Positions 46,771 through 59,588 of a stretch of DNA of 64,000 bases are shown piece by piece. Origin of the DNA: Thunnus maccoyii (lineage: Eukaryota; Chordata; Actinopteri; Scombriformes; Scombridae); the NCBI RefSeq assembly GCF_910596095.1, contig NC_056554.1:6014001-6078000 (forward strand). The letters run 5' to 3'. The notes under the pieces are model-generated. The model was not told the DNA's origin, did not search any database, and worked only from the letters and a program-made list of their open reading frames with translations. Positions within the stretch are counted from its first letter, which is position 1. Each line of letters starts with the position of its first letter. The position numbers and the translations under genes were made by a program.

Positions 46771-47389
46771 AAAAACCTCGCAAGAACTTTGCACGAGCTG
46801 CAGATAGTAATGGGTGGACCGATTCTTTTCACAGTATCGGTTCATTTGAGTTGATACATATAAATGTATCAAACCTTTCGAGTTTTGATAGTTTTTGCAA
46901 AATACTCAGTTATAGTTCAAGCACATTCAAAAGCTAGTGCTGCCTGCCTCACAAAATTTCTCTTCAGTGCATTACCAGTCATCATGTATAAATTTACATT
47001 AATAAAGATAAAATATTAATTTAAATGCATTGATTCACAATCCCACTTGTATGTAAGTAGGCTATATAAGCTCAATATGATGTTACAGAAATGTGATGTG
47101 ACACTGACCAACGATCTGTCGGTCTTTTTAGGGGCAGGTAGCAGACCTCCTAGTTTGAGAGAACAGCAGTTCATTCTGTCTCGTTCAATTTAACCTGCCG
47201 TCTGTCTCGACTTAAGTCCAATTAAATCGCTTCTCGTTCACTCATACGTCCTAGTTCGAGAGAACAGTTCATTTGATCTCGTTCAGTGAGTAGCTGCCAG
47301 GCTGTCTCGACTTGAGTCACTCGCTGATGATCTTGTACGAGACAATGATTCCCGCTCATTCATTGGTGCTCATTCATGTTTTGAGCAAC
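46771..47389. other. no gene; repeat-like sequence
   Basis: Two related stretches (tagtttgagagaacagcagttcatt at about 47151 and tagttcgagagaacagttcattt at about 47252) form a direct repeat with about 100 bp spacing. No coding exon is seen. Confidence 0.4.
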
Positions 47390-47735
47390 TGCACCATTGT
47401 GGTTTTGGACTGTGGGAAGAATCAACATGTAAGAGTCTGTCCATTCTTGATGAAAAGCTGTTTGCAGTTTTCACTGTCTAATCTTCTCTTTTTTTGAGCA
47501 CGCCACGTGATTTCTTCTCTCCCCTTGTGTGTATGTGTGTGTACCATGAAGGATAGAAAAGCTGCTCTGTATAAAATACATATGCTCCGTCATATAATTT
47601 ATCATTTATTTCACTCATCCATACGATCTGCCCGTGGGAAGAAGGAACATGTAAGAGTCTGTCCATTCTTGATTAAAAGCTCTGTTTTTGCTGTCTACTG
47701 TCCTCTTTTTAGAGCACGCCATGTGATTTCTCTGA
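47390..47735. repeat. direct repeat pair of about 105 bp
   Basis: The sequence catgtaagagtctgtccatt, cttgatgaaaagct .. gagcacgccacgtgatttct at about 47412-47515 recurs at about 47650-47735. Confidence 0.6.
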
Positions 47736-47989
47736 CTGTATTTCTAAATTATCCACTCGTCACTCTGGCGAGTGGAAAATAGGAATTTCCTACACATGCC
47801 AGAGAAAGCTGCTGGTTTGCTGTGTTTGTTTGTGGGGGTAGATAACTGGTTCACACTCCAGCTTAGTAGGTGGCAGTGATGCACCTTAACGCTGGTTGCC
47901 ACCCACCATAAAATATAAAAAAGAAGATAGTGCTGCACACCCAGCAGCAGGTCAATCAGGCTGAGTCTGAGACAGTGACAGGAGCAGGA

Positions 47990-50330
47990 GAGCAGCCCGG
48001 GCTTGTCAGGCAGAGATAATGTAATCCTCTGCCTTCTGCCTAGGATTAATCACCGGCTTATCAGATCATAACCTAACCCTATGTGCGAGAAAACTGACTA
48101 AAAATAGATTTAGGACCACGGCAACTAAGGCCCTGTTTACACCTGGCATTAACATGCGTCTCCACATGCGTCCTGAGTGACCACGTGTGATCCGATCTCA
48201 CTTCCCCGCTCTATATGCAAATAAACATGGACATCATTTCTGTTTTCAAAGACCAAATTTGTTCGTTATTCATCCAAAGCTGTGTTCAACTTCTTTGATA
48301 ACAGGATAAATATTCAGGATATAAATAAAAATTCCGCGTCGGGAGAGAGAGAGATGCAGCGATCTCCCCGCAGCTGCATCTCTCCATTCAGAGACACTGT
48401 GCATATTTAAGCATAAGATACAGCAGCATAACTTCATAGATTATTTAAATCTCCGACACGCCGACAGGGTCAGTCAGGATCTAACATTAATTACTGTTCT
48501 GTGTTTATCTGCACATCCAATAGGTCAGCTGTTGCACACACAGTCCAGGTTCATACAGTGAAACTGTTTGGAGTAAAGCAGCCATCCTGAGTTCATTATG
48601 TCGAGCAGCGCAGCAAAACTAAAAACTGTAGTTATCAATTTGACAGGACAGAGGAAACTATCCAGCTACGTTTAGCTTCTGAAATATTTAGTTAGACAGT
48701 CAAGCGAAAAATTAATGGTTTAATTTCTATTCTAACTGTCGATTTGAAGAGGGAAACCGGTTAGGGGAATGAGAAAAACAAGAAAAAAGGGAGGTTTATT
48801 ACGTTTTTAATCCATATCGAAAAACAAAATAATTTGTTTATCCTGTTATCAAACAAGTTGAACAGCTTTGGACGGAGGGTCCTGTGTCTAGTCTGCCGGA
48901 AAATAGAGGACGTCAGTTGAGTAGGCGGTCCTTCAATGTGGCCCAGGATGCATTTGCGTATGCTACTAAAAGAATGTGGCTACATGCGGCCCAGACCACC
49001 TCCGAATGTGGTCTGAGTGATCGGATCTCAGTCCATCCTCAATGCGTCTTGGGTGCGTTTACACCTGTACTTAAAGCTGTCCACTTGTGATCGGATCACC
49101 TGAGACGGATGTTAATACCAGGTATAAACAGGGCCTAAGACAGTGATCTTTCAGTGTATACCCAGAGCTAAGCAAGAAGAATTTGTCAGTGAAATTAACA
49201 GCTTGAACTGGGATGATGTACTGTCCTCTGATGATCTAGACTATGACTGTGATACTTTTATTCACAGAATCAACTCTGTGAGGGAAAGATTTAATGTGAG
49301 GATACAGATAAAATCTAAAAATAAAAACAATTTACTGTGGTCTAATGAAAAATTTGTGAAAACTAATGAAATCTAGAGATGCTGCGCTAAGGAAGGTAAT
49401 TAAAACTAGAAGAGACACTGACATGCTGATTTATTAAGGTTTAAGGAACAAAATTATCCAAGAGCTAAGAGAAGCTAAATCTTGTTTTTATCTCAATATA
49501 TTGAATGAGGCAAAAGGCAACAGTAAATTGATCTGGAAAAACACTGATAATCTCACAAGGAGGGACCCAAAATTTTTAGGAGCACAGGGAGAGTTAATTG
49601 AAGATCATCTTACTGTTGCTTCTATCTTTAATCATTTTTTTCTTGCGTCTGTATATGAGTTAGGAAACAAAATTATGAAAATGAAACTAGATATTGTCCT
49701 TATAGATGCTACAGGCCAGGTTTTCGAGCTGGTGGAGACTAGTGAGTTACAAGTAAACAAAATCAGCTCCTTAAAAAGCTCCAAAAGTAGAGTTGCTGTC
49801 CAATTTGACACCATGTTTGTTAAATCACACAAAGATATTTTAACTACCCCTATTGCTCATTTAATTAACTTGTCTTTTAAACACAGCTCCTTCCCTGATG
49901 ACTGGAAATGTGTCACACCTATTTTTAAATCTGGAGTCCACCTTGAAGCCAGTAACTACAGACCAATAAGTATACTGCCAGTACTCTCAAAGGTTGCTGA
50001 TAAAGTTGTCATTGAACAACTGACAACATTTCTTAATACAAGCAGCTTTGGTCTACATTGTATGCAATTTGGCTTTAGAACAAGTCATTCCACCAAAACT
50101 GCTACCTTGCACTTAATAGCGCAAATTAAATCAAGACTTGATAAAGTAGGAGTAGTTGGTGCTGTATTTTTAGATCTGCGTAAAGCATTCAACACAGTCA
50201 ATCATGATGTTTTAATATAGAAACTCTCTAAATTTAACTTCTCATCTAGAGCACTGTCCCGTAACATGAAGTGCACAATGGGTGTTCCACAAGGGACAGT
50301 GTTAGGTCCCCTATTATTTAGCCCAGAGGT
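47990..50330 (+). mobile_element. L2/CR1-like LINE, split by a TIR element and broken
   Basis: Positions 48045-48127 encode the end of an endonuclease (GLITGLSDHNLTLCARKLTK). Coding resumes at 49140 after a 1.0 kb insertion (PRAKQEEFVSEINSLNWDD), shifts frame near 49375, and continues as reverse transcriptase at 49501-50220: NYRPISILPVLSKVADKVV, QFGFRTSHSTKTATLHLIA, VVGAVFLDLRKAFNTVNHDV. After a stop at 50218-50220 the sequence jumps to GVPQGTVLGPLLFS and ends at about 50325. Motif A reads AFNTV (usually AFDTV) and the YADD motif is absent, so it is inactive. Confidence 0.8.
48128..49138. mobile_element. 1.0 kb non-autonomous TIR element inside the LINE
   Basis: The ends ggccctgtttacacctggca(ttaacatgcgtc) and (gacggatgttaa)taccaggtataaacagggcc are inverted repeats of about 30 bp. 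A TAA on each side suits the 3 bp target duplication of PIF/Harbinger elements. Subterminal gtgatccgatctcac / gatcggatctcag motifs are also inverted. No transposase is encoded. Confidence 0.65.
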
Positions 50331-51440
50331 TCTCAACTGGTCTCACTCTGGGACCCATATTTTCCCATGGTCATTAAGTCGTGACCCACTTTTATAGAAT
50401 TCAAACTGAGCAAATTTATTTTTTCAAAAATATCCTTCGAAAAAACACATGTATGTCATCTTTTTTTTTAAACATATATTTACATGCACAAAGTGCACTT
50501 CAGAGCACATTATTAAGAGGAGGACCATGACAACTGCCAGTACACTAAAATAAATATCAAAACTACACAAAATAAATAAGGCCACAAAATAAGATATTAT
50601 GGCAAAAATCATAATCACAATTAATTTGGTCAATATTGAGATCACGAATATTTAACACAATTACTTTTTGACTCTCATTTTGCCGATTGCCAGTGCCAAT
50701 ATATGAACATATTTTTTTCCACCTGGCTGAGTAGACTATTACACATGCAATCATAGATTGTACTAATGATCAAGAAAGACAGTATATGAGGGAAGAAATT
50801 GGGAAGACTGGATTCAGGAGCTCAGCATTAAAAAAATTAAAACCTGCCAAGTGGGTGGAGCAGTAGTTTTCTTTGAGTTTATTAGACAGGATTAATGTGT
50901 AGGATTTAATCTTTGGTCCACAGTCTGAAGCAGAAGGGGGCGGTAATGCACCTCATATGCTGGTTGCCAACCGCTGATATAAACCAAAAAGAAGAAGAAA
51001 AAGTTTTTTCAGAGTGGTACATCCTGTCAGCCGAGGGGTTTCCTATGCAGCCGAACATGGCAGCACCTCCACGGACAATTACATCCCCGCGGTCCCGGTG
51101 CTTCCTCCGCAGGCTCCACTTCACTCAGCTGCCCGTCAGACCCGCTGCTTCTTCCCACTTTAACCTTAATAACAAACCGGGGCTCGGTGCCCCGGTTGGA
51201 TCCAAATGGAGAGCCGGGGCTAGCTGGGAGGCTATTTTTACAAAATTTTCACAGAAAAATAACTGGATTTAAAAAAAAACCCAGAAACCTACTTTTCAAT
51301 GCCCAAAATAACAGTGTACAAATTCCCAGATTTTCAAAAAAAAGAAAAAACATTAAGGGCCGTGAATATACTGTATATCTCCAAAACCCAGATACAGGAA
51401 AGTACCTTTTTTTTCCAAGTAATTCTCTGACAGTTAATTC
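50331..51440. other. repeat-like sequence, no gene
   Basis: Positions 50325-50400 (gaggttctcaactggtctca, ctctgggaccca) resemble the start of a hAT-type non-autonomous element. A 50 bp piece at 50936-50990 (ggcggtaatgcacctcatat, gctggttgccaaccgc) resembles 47868-47925. A GC-rich stretch at 51040-51230 has no open frame of interest. No leader or V exon for B1 was found here. Confidence 0.4.
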
Positions 51441-51453
51441 TCTGTGGATTTAG

Positions 51454-51902
51454 AAGCCAATCTCAAGGAAATTGTCCGGGGACCATCATCTGAGACCGTC
51501 CAGCCAGGCAGCTCTGTGACCTTCAACTGCACAGTACAAACTGGAACCTGTGATGGAGAGCGCAGAGTTTACTGGTTCAGACACGGATCTCGCCAAGGAA
51601 TCCTTCGCACCCACATGGATCAGTCTAAACACATCTCCACAGCACAGTCTCCATCACAGAGCTGTGTCTATCATTTTCAGAAAACGAACCTGAGCTCCTC
51701 TGATGCTGGAACTTACTACTGTGCTGTGGCCTCCTGTGGGGAGATACTGTTTGGAAGTGGAAGCGAGCTGCTCATCAAAGACGATGTTGAAGACCCAGTG
51801 GCACAGATTAGAATCTTAGTCTGGCTGTCCATCATTAGAACTGGGATCCTCCTGCTCTTTCTAACTTTGTGTCTCTTGGCTTATATCAGTAAGAGTTGGT
51901 GA
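51454..51902 (+). CDS. B1: single I-type Ig domain fused to TM, NITR-like
   Basis: After a possible acceptor (GTGGATTTAG) an uninterrupted frame starts EANLKEIVRGPSSETV, has Cys residues in TFNCTVQTGTC, then YWFRHG and TYYCAVASCGEILFGSGSEL. The AVASCG[EQ]ILFG signature matches the second Ig domain of B2 and B5. It runs without an intron into a TM segment (VWLSIIRTGILLLFLTLCLL) and ends ISKSW. In B2 and B5 an intron separates domain and TM. The TM contains an Arg, and the tail is too short to signal, as in activating receptors that pair with adaptors such as DAP12 (inferred). No leader exon was found, so it may be a partial gene or retrocopy. AATAAA lies at about 51972. It is opposite in strand to its neighbours. 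Confidence 0.6.
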
Positions 51903-51979
51903 AGTCCTTAATGTAGAGAATACAGACCAAAAGTAGATGCACACATTTTTTATTTGGCTGTTACAATTTTGAATAAAAG

Positions 51980-53120
51980 TAACTTTGACAAAGCTCTTTC
52001 ATCATTTGTCTCTTCATACAATGTCATTATTTTTGTCAGTGTCACTTGAATTTACAATGAATTTAATCTCTACAAAAGAAAAGCAACTACACAAACAAAA
52101 CAACATTTTAAACAATTATATAAAACACTTGAAATTTACGGTCAAAAATATTGAAAACAACTTTTCAACCCAGTTGCACTGAATATTATTATTCATTAGT
52201 CAATTTATTTAATTCTCCATATAACTTCTTTTTTGTAATGATATCCAGGTCAAAACCAGTAAATTTGAGAACGCCTTCAGTCAACAAAAAACACATAATT
52301 TCAACACTGAAATTACTTGAGATTGTGTTAAGATGATTTCATTCTACCAATAACATTAATTTGATATTGAAAACATTAATAAAAAATAAGGGAGGCTGAT
52401 GGTGGTGGTGATGTGCTTTTTTTTTTTTTTATCTCCTTCTTAGTTAGTTTAGTTTAGTTAGTTTCTTTTTTGTTTTAGATGCTCTCACCTCTTTCTTCCT
52501 GTCAAAAACTAGATGAGTAAAGCAGTGAGAGTACCTCAGGAACATGCTCACTTTGTTCAATCAACCTATAAACTTGAGTTCAGATCTTGCTAACCACAGT
52601 GCTACATACCAAGGTGTGTGCGGTGACTCAGAGATGCACAAAAGCACACTGTGTTGTAGAACATCAATGAATTTAGGCTTCTTAAGATAGAGGTTGATGG
52701 CTGAGAGGTTGGCAAAAATAGTTTCCTATGATCTACTGAAAGTCTTGGGGTGGAGGTGGAGCTACATAGGTTTTTGGCACCAAAATGAGGACATCCTGCT
52801 TGAAACGACAGTACTACACATGAAAACAAAGAGAGTGAAAGGTCCTATAGAGAGGTGTGAGTGCACTTCTTTTAAATTTGGCAAAGAAGAGTACAGTGAT
52901 AGTGGAAATTAGCAAGTTGTAAGGCAAGATGTAAGTTTCGCCACTCATCACTTCAAAGAAACCTTCTGACAGAAGTCATTGCAAGGCAAGCTTTCAAAGT
53001 ATTTGATCAAATGTAAATGAAATCATTTTGACAGAAGTGTTTGTGTTTCAGGAGAACTCACATTACCCTGATAAACAGTTGTCTTTGTACACAGAATCAA
53101 AGTACAGATGAAACATGTTC
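51980..53120. other. no gene; B2 3' side
   Basis: AT-rich sequence between the convergent B1 and B2. No exon is seen. A short poly-T run lies at 52415-52430. I could not fix a poly(A) signal for B2. Confidence 0.4.
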
Positions 53121-53123
53121 GCT

Positions 53124-55408
53124 CTACTGCTTTACAGTGGAGTACACACATTCACTCCAGGTGTTGTCCTGCTGTCTTCTTGATCTTTTGGCCTTGTGAT
53201 CCCTTATAGCAGCATAATGAAGGTTTTCTGCATCTTGACCTAACTGTTAACAAAATATATGGTTAATTACTATAATATAACATATAGCACATGCATGTGT
53301 AAGGACCTGTCATGGTGAAACAAACTAATTCATGCGCTCAAATAAATAATTTGTGTGCACTAATTAACAGAACATAACATTAAACAATCAATTAAAACTA
53401 CTAACAACCAAAACTGACCAACAGCTGCAACAAAGGCCAACAGGAAAATAAAAATAAAGATGTTGCTGTGCTGTTAAAAATTCTTAATTGTTCAATAGAA
53501 CATGGTGCTTACCTCTGCATTAGGAGTAGACGTCGCTGAAAATGTTGAGTCTGGTTGTGACAAACAAAATAAAAAGTCAGTTTTATTCAAATGAAATGTG
53601 TCCTCAGTACTTCATTAATATTACAAGTACCTGTACATTGGCAGTTTCTCTTCATTATGCACACTGTGAGAGCCAGTAAAACAACCAGGACTGTGGTGAA
53701 TGCCAAAGCTCCGCTCAAGAAATGCACCAAGGGAAGAAGGTCCACCTCATCTGTAGACATTACAGAGCTTTTAGCTTTTTTCTCATGTATATCATAATGG
53801 TCTTGAGCTTTTCAAGTCTACCTTAAAACAGAACTGACATGCCCATATAGTATGCACAATAAAAGGGTTGTAAATAGTCCACCTCTCCATACAGGCCACA
53901 AAAAGATTTCAGTGTAAGTTATGGGGGCCAAATCCACAGTTCTTTGACCTGTGTAAAAATTCATTCTTAAGTTCAGGTGAAGCTAATATGAGGCGCTCAG
54001 CAGTCTGAGTTCGTCAAAACAAGTGTTTAACTTCCATATGCAATACTCACATGTCAGTGTAAAGAGTTGTTGCTCCTCAACCCGTTTATCTTCCAGCGTT
54101 AGTCTTTTTTTGTGATTGTATCACCACAAAAAGCATTCCTTGCTTAGCTGTGGTGAAGGGATACTTCTTGGCAGTCAAATGTATATTTGTTGCCAGTGAT
54201 AAACCTGTATTGAACTGCCAAGATGAAGATACCAACTTGATTTGGTTTAAATTTTAAATGTTAAAGCCTCATATTAACTGCAGCTGAATTTTGGAAAGCA
54301 TATTTTTCACAACAAAAACTGTTGAATTATTCTCCATCTCTTACAGTGGTGTTGCTTTAGGAAGCAGTTGCTTCATGGTTGGTAAAGACAGAAGGAATGA
54401 TTATAGCAACCATTCATTCTTACTGGCATGTGAGTATTGTATTAAGATAGAAAATCTGGACCTATTCTTTAAGGAGTTCTCTCTATTTAACAAATGAGAC
54501 GACCTCTGCTTGATTGTTACTTACACTCAAAGTCCAGCTTGGTCTTATTTCCAAATAGTATCTGTCCACATGAGGCGACAGCACAGTAGTAGGTCCCAGC
54601 ATGAGAAAGATTCAGACTCTTCATTGGCAAGTTGTAGACACAGGTGTGTGTTTGTGTGTTGTTGTTCCTCTCACACTGATCATTCCTGCCTCCATGTGTG
54701 TAAATGATTCCTGGATGAGATTCTTCAGAGTTTTTGAACCAGTAAACACTGTGTTCTCCATCATCACAGGTCCCAGTGTGTACTGTACAGTTCAGAGTCA
54801 CTGGCTGGATGCTCTCAGATGCCGACTGATGGACCAAAGCTTGGATGTTCAAACCTGAACCCTTTACATTGAGAGCAGTGCCCTCTACAAATTCAAAGTC
54901 ATATAAATTGCTACTGACGCAGTAGTAAGTAGCTGAGTCTGAAATGCGCAAACCTGAGATCATCAAGTGATGGGTATTGTTTTCAGTATCCAATGAGAAA
55001 CGTGGATTGTCCTTGAATTCATCATGAAAAGTGTTAACTTTGTTATGCCTGTAGAACGTAGTCACCAGCTTTGGTTTCTGTGCCGGAGTTTGCTTGTACC
55101 AGTAAAGCATCATTGCAACATTATCTCGACAAAAGCATTGCAAAGTCACACGTTCCCCAACATTAGCTGATTCAAAACGTATAGATGGTTGTTTTAAAGA
55201 TGTCATATGAGCTGAGGAGAAAGTGAAGAGACAAAGGAAATGCACAAGTCATTTAATGCCAGTATGTTGTAGTGAACTGTATTGCAAAATGCATAAAAAC
55301 ATGTTACAATCATATGGTTACACATTAAAGCAAAAAGGCAAATCACAACTTACCTGAATTCACCACAAACAGACATGTGAAAAACAAAGCAAAGTATGGA
55401 GGCGTCAT
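53124..55408 (-). CDS. B2: two-domain (V+I) NITR-like inhibitory receptor
   Basis: Exons: 55408-55354 leader (MTPPYFALFFTCLFVVNS), 55211-54525 both Ig domains, 53750-53631 TM, 53550-53513, 53243-53124 tail. They join to 339 codons with phases 1,1,1,0. Domain 1 (about 20-130): Cys44, Trp56 (LYWYKQ), ISDSATYYC at Cys116, and a degenerate J-like FVEGT. Domain 2 (about 138-245): Cys159, TGTC at 163-166, YWFK, and YYCAVASCGQILFGNKTKL, the I-domain signature of teleost novel immune-type receptors. Domain 2 lacks three residues that B5 has (SIQPVTL versus SIQPGVSVTL). The TM (about 252-277) has no charge. The tail has LHYAAI (Tyr310), an ITIM, and CVYSTV. An inhibitory receptor on lymphoid cells is inferred. 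Confidence 0.85.
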
Positions 55409-55482
55409 CGTGCTTCAAATGCTGTGATGAATGAATTGAATCTCTGTACGTTCTCTGCTCTTCAGAGAGATGACTGTGTTTG

Positions 55483-55492
55483 ATTGGCCAAT
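55483..55492 (-). promoter_or_regulatory. palindromic CCAAT box upstream of B2
   Basis: The sequence attggccaat, CCAAT on both strands, lies 75-85 bp upstream of the B2 ATG. B3 also has CCAAT motifs at a similar distance. Confidence 0.4.
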
Positions 55493-55499
55493 CAGAGGT

Positions 55500-58400
55500 C
55501 CTAATTTGGAAAGAGTGCTCAGTGCCCCTTGCCCTGATAATTTTGGTCCTTGAGAAGAGCTTTATCAGCAACAACATGACTCTTCAGCCTCTAATTAGAT
55601 TTACAAAGAATCACTGATAAAGAAATGACTTGTGTAGTTTATACATAACATCATACAGTGAAGTCAGTGAACAAGGCGAATCAGGATTTACAGCTTGCAG
55701 AAATATGTTGACTGACTGACCGGCTGGTGGGCAACACAAGCTAGTTGTAACTGCTTAGCATTGATGTTAAATGACTACCTGACAAGCATATCGGGGATAA
55801 TTTTCAAGATAATATTAATGGTTTTCTTCCAAAGTCGGATGAGAATTTTGAGCAATTTCCTTAATGGTTATTCAGCCACATTAAAAATCAATAGTTGGTT
55901 AATCATTAACAATTTATGAAATACAGTGTACATTTTTCCGCAATAAAATCATTTTAAACCACTGTTGTGGCCTATAATCACTGCAAAATCAGTAGTGAAT
56001 TAGGAATTTGAAGAACAGGGTCGGTAAACACCAAGTTTCTTGAATTATAAATGAAATAAACAATGTTTTCATTTAAAATGCGAAGTGCCCATCTGTCTGT
56101 CACTATAAGTATGTCGCAGGACTTCCAGGCTTCATTAGAGGACATAGATTAAATAAGACCAGATCTGTTGGACACATCAAACAAAAACAAATATAACCCA
56201 TTTTTCCTTTATCAAAAGGGCCTTCAACAGTAAACAGTCTGTAAAAATATTGAATGAATATAAAACAGCTTATCCACAACTGACTTCAGTCTTAATGGTT
56301 TTATATATAATAATTTGGGGATTTTTATACTGTGTGGGGTCCTTACAGGCGGTCAGAAAACACACCTGTAACTCCATCTTATTCAACAGTAAGAGGCACC
56401 ACGGAGTGGTGCAACTGGGTACTGCAACAAATCTTCAGTATCTTTTCTGACAGTTACACTGCACGTCTGTAGTCTTCTGCATTGTTGGTGAATATATTCT
56501 TAATTTCTATTAATTTATTAATGGAAATTAACCAATAACCAATTAATCGCTGACATCACTGTTCAAAATAGTCCAAGATACCAAGAAAGTAAACTTAAGT
56601 GTCATACATTTCGGTAACAAATAAAAGACTTCAAGGTCACATTCAACATCTTAACTCTGCTGACCACTATAAGAACTCCATCTTCAAGCTATGTTACACA
56701 CCAGGGTTAACTGTATATGTACACATGACTCAGTCAAATGAAAAACAACTACTAAGATTAAAAAAATACACAAAAATAAATTTGTCCAATTTGTGATCAA
56801 TAACAGAACTGTCAACAGTACATAAAGCCACATGATGTTCAACCCAAACTGTTTTGACCTAATGATTAGAAAACCCTGCAAAGAGACCATGCTGATTTGT
56901 TGACAGATGACTGTTGATGTAACACTTGAGTGTTTTTTCTGTGTGAACTCTCTGAAGGTGCTGCTCTATATCCTACCACTTACTGAACCTGGAGACAATA
57001 TAATAGCTGAGTTGTTCCACACTTTATAATACATACTAGGAACTAAAACAATAAGTGTTAGGTGTTGTCATGGTCAATTAGAGAAAGCTTCACTCTGAGG
57101 AGAACTTTAGTTAACATAAGATGATACTCTACTCTCACTTTTAAAATGTTAATCATTCGGTCCTTTTGTGTTGCAGCATGTTATCTGCATTTGAAACATG
57201 ACCCTCATTTCAGCCAGTTGCCTTTCAAAATGGCTTTTTACTCTTGCCATTTGTCTCAGCTTGTATACGCTGTGGTTTAGAGACCACAGGCCAGTCTTCC
57301 TGTGTTCAAGCGAGGGGTTATGTTTCCACCAGTGGAAACGTCTTCACAGTAGTTCACGCCTTAGTCACAAGAGTCAAAACAAGAGTGAAATGCAGAGAGC
57401 TGGCTAGTTTGATGCTACCTGCACTTATGTTTCTGGTCAGAAGAATCTATTAATAGGTCAGAGGGGATTTTTTAGCATGCTTTGTGTACTGTGTCTGTAT
57501 CTAATACTGCACATCACAGCTTCCTTTAACAGGGGGTAGTTTGCCATAGACTAGTTTGTGTTGTACATTTTGCCTTTTCTGTTTCATGTATTTTGTGAGG
57601 CTTACAGCTTCTAGCGGAAATGACAGAGAGAAGCCGTGCTCTCTTTTTTCCCTCTGCAATGCAAAATGCTGAATATTATTCTTTTAGTTATTTGTGGATG
57701 AGCATTGTGACGTTGTAACTAACTAATGTTAATCATGCATCACCACAAACTTTTTTCCTGCTGTCATAATCATTAGCTTTTATTTTGTTTTGCCTACTGC
57801 TGCATATTAAAGGGCCAGAATGACTTCTGATAATCCATATAACTCGCTGACCTTTTTATTGGAACAACTTTATACCAAAGAAATAGTCCCTATGAAAAGT
57901 GCTCACAGTGAGGTCCATGGATTATTCTGAGTGACAACAACACTGTTTTTGATGTTGAGGTTTTCAAAATTCATTGTTCAAAGGTAATTTAGTTTCATTC
58001 TGTCTTCCACTGACTTTTGACTTTTGTAGTGACAGTCACTGAGTCGTATTAGCAGCCTTGGACTTGAAACATGCTCCATGCAAGTACATGAATGCAAAGT
58101 TTTGAACTACACAAGATTGATTTCATGCTTGCTTCTTGTTGTTGCGTTCTGGAGTAACAAAATGCTTGCATAAGCTGCAGTTTGAGTGTTGCAGCTAGAG
58201 TCGCTATAGCATGAAACAACAAGAGAAAGCAGACCTCTCCCACTCAAAACAATCTGTGAGCTATTCAAACTTAGCACATCACATTTTCTGTGCTTTTTCT
58301 TTCTTCAGTGTTTGTTTGTTTACTACTGTGGTCATGGAAATGCTCTGATTAGCTTTAACCAGCCTATATGGCCTCCTTGACAACTGAGATGGATCACCTC

Positions 58401-58640
58401 CTGCATCTAGAGTATGTTCACCAGGGTTGCATGTTTGTGGCGGCTGGGCCTGGCAATTTGTTTATATACCTGTGTGGAGAATGTTTGTGGCCTTAATGCA
58501 GCAGGCACTGGATTCATGCAAGACCCAAGTGCTGATAACCGAACCAGGCCTGCAATTAACAGTTATTTCATTATTTCAGGCTCTCTTTAGTCTTCATTCT
58601 CTCTGATTTGTCCGCCTTCTCCAGATGAAACTTCTTGATT
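55500..58640. other. no gene recognised between B2 and B3
   Basis: About 3.1 kb without an Ig exon, transposase or RNA gene that I can recognise. The short frames at 56250-57453 lack domains and splice context. Confidence 0.45.
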
Positions 58641-58646
58641 CTGTTG

Positions 58647-59501
58647 TCAGTACCTGATGTCAGAATAAACTACAGAGTCTCCACTGTATTTCACTCTAGC
58701 TTGCCTGGAGGAGAGGCTTCTGGGTGCCGAACACACAGATGCATATATAACTGCTTGACTAGCCTGTTAGAAACAAAATTTCCAAAAATGAAGACTCAGA
58801 AAGATGTCGTGCAAATCAAACAGAAAAGTTATATGAAGCTAACATATTTCTCTGTTAGTGCTCTTACCTGATTGCCTTCAGAAGATCCATCATTAGCCTC
58901 TAAAGAAACAAAGATAACTACTGTCAATTCCAGTTACAGCCGAATGTAACACAATGTGGATCTGATTCCGCTGCAGATATACAGCTGATCAGTACAATCT
59001 CGTCTGAAATACCTGTGGGATCTTTCCTCCGACATTTCAGCATCAAAAAGGTTCCTGGTCCAAACTGAACATCATTTAAATTCATCACTCCACAGTAGTA
59101 TGTGCCAACATCTTCCCACTTTGTTGCAGATATGCTCAGATTACTGCTGATGCTGTTAAATTTAAATGAATAATGGTGACGAAATTCATCAGCAAAGACA
59201 TTACAATAGTAGTGAGAATCAAATGCTGTCACAAGCTGCAGTCTCTTCTCTGTAGTCAGTTTGTACCACACTCTTTTTTTCATTTCACTCTTTATGTGAC
59301 ATTCAATAGTAGCTGAGTCTCCGAGCTTCACTGTCTGGAAAGAAACAGGCTGAGAGATTTCACTTAACTGCACCACACCTGAAATAAACAGAATATCATC
59401 AGCTCTGTGTGTGAAGACTCTCATGAAAAGATTCCACAAGTGGATTTTTGTTACTTACACAAAGAGCAGAGCAGGAAAACATTTAAAGAGTACATCATCA
59501 T
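58647..59501 (-). CDS. B3: single V-domain NITR-like gene, TM exon unclear
   Basis: Exons: 59501-59459 leader (ATGATGATG, MMMYSLNVFLLCSL), 59378-59013 V, then 58899-58868 (EANDGSSEGNQ) and 58763-58647 tail. The V domain has Cys in ATIECHI, VWYKL, a Cys within HYYCNVF, and WEDVGTYYCGV, then an intact J-like FGPGT, followed by KCRRKDPTG at a GT donor. Two ITIM-like motifs lie in the tail: VIYASV and VVYSDI. Between V and tail I found no clear TM exon: the candidate (DEIVLISCISAAESDPHC) stops at a TGA near 58924, and a second frame (RNQIHIVLHSAVTGID) is only weakly hydrophobic. The gene may be recently broken, or the TM exon is divergent. Confidence 0.65.
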
Positions 59502-59588
59502 CTTGTCAGCTTCAGCCTACTGAAGGAACAGCAGACTTACCAGATTTATCAACACTTGTCCTACATTCCGCCACATCTGTCAGGTCTG

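Noticed and set aside
51444-51453. GTG at 51444 as the start codon of B1
   Set aside because: GTG starts are not expected here. The bases gtggatttag look like a splice acceptor, and phase 1 fits a missing leader exon.
57198-57453. Two overlapping plus-strand frames near 57.2-57.5 kb
   Set aside because: They have no recognisable domain, no hydrophobic leader with a donor, and no matching exon nearby.
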